Below are positions 62,972 to 64,000 of a DNA stretch of 64,000 bases, piece by piece. Made by a program: the position numbers and the translations under genes. The notes beneath the pieces are model-generated. The model did not search any database. It was not told the DNA's origin and saw only the letters and a list, made by a program, of their open reading frames with translations. Within the stretch, counting starts at the first letter, position 1; each line of letters opens with the position of its first letter. This stretch comes from Allolobophora icterica (lineage: Eukaryota; Annelida; Clitellata; Crassiclitellata; Lumbricidae). The stretch is from NCBI GenBank assembly GCA_963556255.1, contig OY744616.1:7552593-7616592 (forward strand). The letters are read 5' to 3'.

Positions 62972-63297
62972 CAGTGTTCAATCTAGTCCCCCTCTTCTGG
63001 GAGGGGAAATCAGGTTTCTGGGGGGACAAGCCAATTTTTCTGACTTTTGAAACTTTCATCCAGACTTTTTTAAGTTTCATCTTCAAAAAAAGTTGATGAC
63101 CTTTTTTTTTAGTCATTCGTTGATTTGATCACCTTTTTTTAGGAATTCGTCTCTATGGGGGGAACCATATATCACCATGTATCCTGGGGGGATTTGCCTC
63201 CCAAAAAGCTCTCAACCTTATAATATTGCCGGCCTCTGGGGGGAAAACATCAATCCTGGGGGGAACTTCCCCCCAAAGACGTCTAGATTAAACACTG
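62972..63297. mobile_element. hAT-like MITE with 8-9 bp target duplication
   Basis: Ends CAGTGTTCAATCTAG and CTAGATTAAACACTG. The flanking AGCATCAGG occurs at 62963-62971 and 63298-63306; the ninth base may be chance. GGGGGGA/CCCCCC tracts lie inside both ends. Confidence 0.88.
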
Positions 63298-63306
63298 AGC
63301 ATCAGG

Positions 63307-64000
63307 CCCACATGGAGCCTATCTAGGACTCGTATTCCATTATATGGGATCTGTATGGACCCCACATGGAGCCCATCTACTGCCCGTGGAAATGATGGCG
63401 GGATAGTTTGCAAGAATCTGCCAAAGTAACATTCCTCCAATTGAAGTGCATCCTCTAATCGCTAAATTATAATTTCAAATGTACTTGTAATTAGAAAATT
63501 ATATAGCGCCGCTACAAGATATAGTCCGCAAAAAGGAATATTGTTCTTTGCAGTTTACCTTTTAAAATTCTTGTGACTTTATCTTGTGCGCCCCACTTGT
63601 TAGTTTATTGTTCACTTGGAGTGTGGAATTTACGATCACGATTACTTGTACCTAACCTAGGATAGAAGGTATTACAGGAGCAAATAATCTAAAAATAGGG
63701 CCCATCACGTTCTTTGTTTTGGTATATAACATAAATTACATTTTGCAACAAAAATGCATACTGCAAATGCATAGGCCCTAATTTCATTACATCACGCAAA
63801 CACTGCCGTAAACTTGTCCAAAATATTGAGGGGGGATTTTGTTATTCATTGTACACTTATTGCATTGGTTGTACAATCCATCTCAATTATCCATCTCGGG
63901 GCACGTGCCCCGGCTGCCAAAGAGTCTACGCCTGTGCACACAAACAACATGAATGTCGCAAAAACTGTTGGTAGATTCCGCAGTTAACCTACATGTATAG
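63307..64000. other. Downstream of gene 8, no gene seen
   Basis: A repeated 'catggagcc.atcta' pair occurs at about 63311-63325 and 63365-63379. Nothing else recognised. Confidence 0.5.

Overview
This is a eukaryotic, non-vertebrate animal locus. The protein-coding genes are split by GT-AG introns, the sequence is AT-rich, and it is full of microsatellites, small DNA transposons and LINE remnants. Marine deuterostomes (echinoderm, hemichordate, amphioxus) would fit, but nothing here fixes the species.

The host content is one tandem cluster, all on the + strand, of secreted fibrinogen-related proteins. Each has a signal peptide, a cysteine-rich PAN/apple-like module (exon 1), a small linker exon, in some genes a four-cysteine cassette exon (exon 3), and a fibrinogen-like C-terminal domain (FReD) split over the last two exons. 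Six genes look complete: gene 1 (907-5930), gene 3 (14394-17498), gene 4 (24869-28666), gene 5 (32879-35230), gene 7 (52449-55312) and gene 8 (58662-62579). Four copies are broken: gene 2 (11026-13303), an orphan last exon (23175-23408), an orphan first exon (37021-37140) and gene 6 (49236-50028). There are two first-exon types. Type A occurs in genes 1, 2, 3 and 8, and type B in genes 4, 5, 6 and 7. Genes 5 and 7 lack the cassette exon and show coordinated gain and loss of cysteines. By analogy with invertebrate FREPs the products may be secreted lectin-like recognition proteins; this role is inferred.

The largest mobile element is a complete Ty3/gypsy retrotransposon on the - strand (37694-48001). 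Its two 858-bp LTRs look identical, it has a 4-bp target duplication, and one intact 1582-aa Gag-Pol reading frame. Between pol and the 3' LTR it carries three further same-strand reading frames. One has a CCHC knuckle followed by a 3CxxC zinc-finger domain resembling the cellular protein ZCCHC24 (related to ZAR1-type fingers). One is a short acidic protein. The third has an N-terminal C2H2-like finger, an acidic middle, a SUMO-acceptor-like site and two C-terminal SUMO-interaction-like motifs. The LTR promoter (CRE palindrome, about five 20-bp repeats, TATA box) is echoed inside the element by a second repeat array plus TATA box just upstream of the third reading frame. This is the most unusual system in the window.

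The rest is made of hAT-like miniature elements, most with readable 8-bp target duplications (4053, 7131, 12468, 20358, 20669, 23563, 31545, 56786, 56896, 62972); a piggyBac-like miniature element (11719); Tc1 and LINE remnants; tRNA-derived SINE sequence; long simple repeats; and segmental duplications showing that gene blocks were copied together. No bacterial-type features, CRISPR arrays or rRNA genes were seen.
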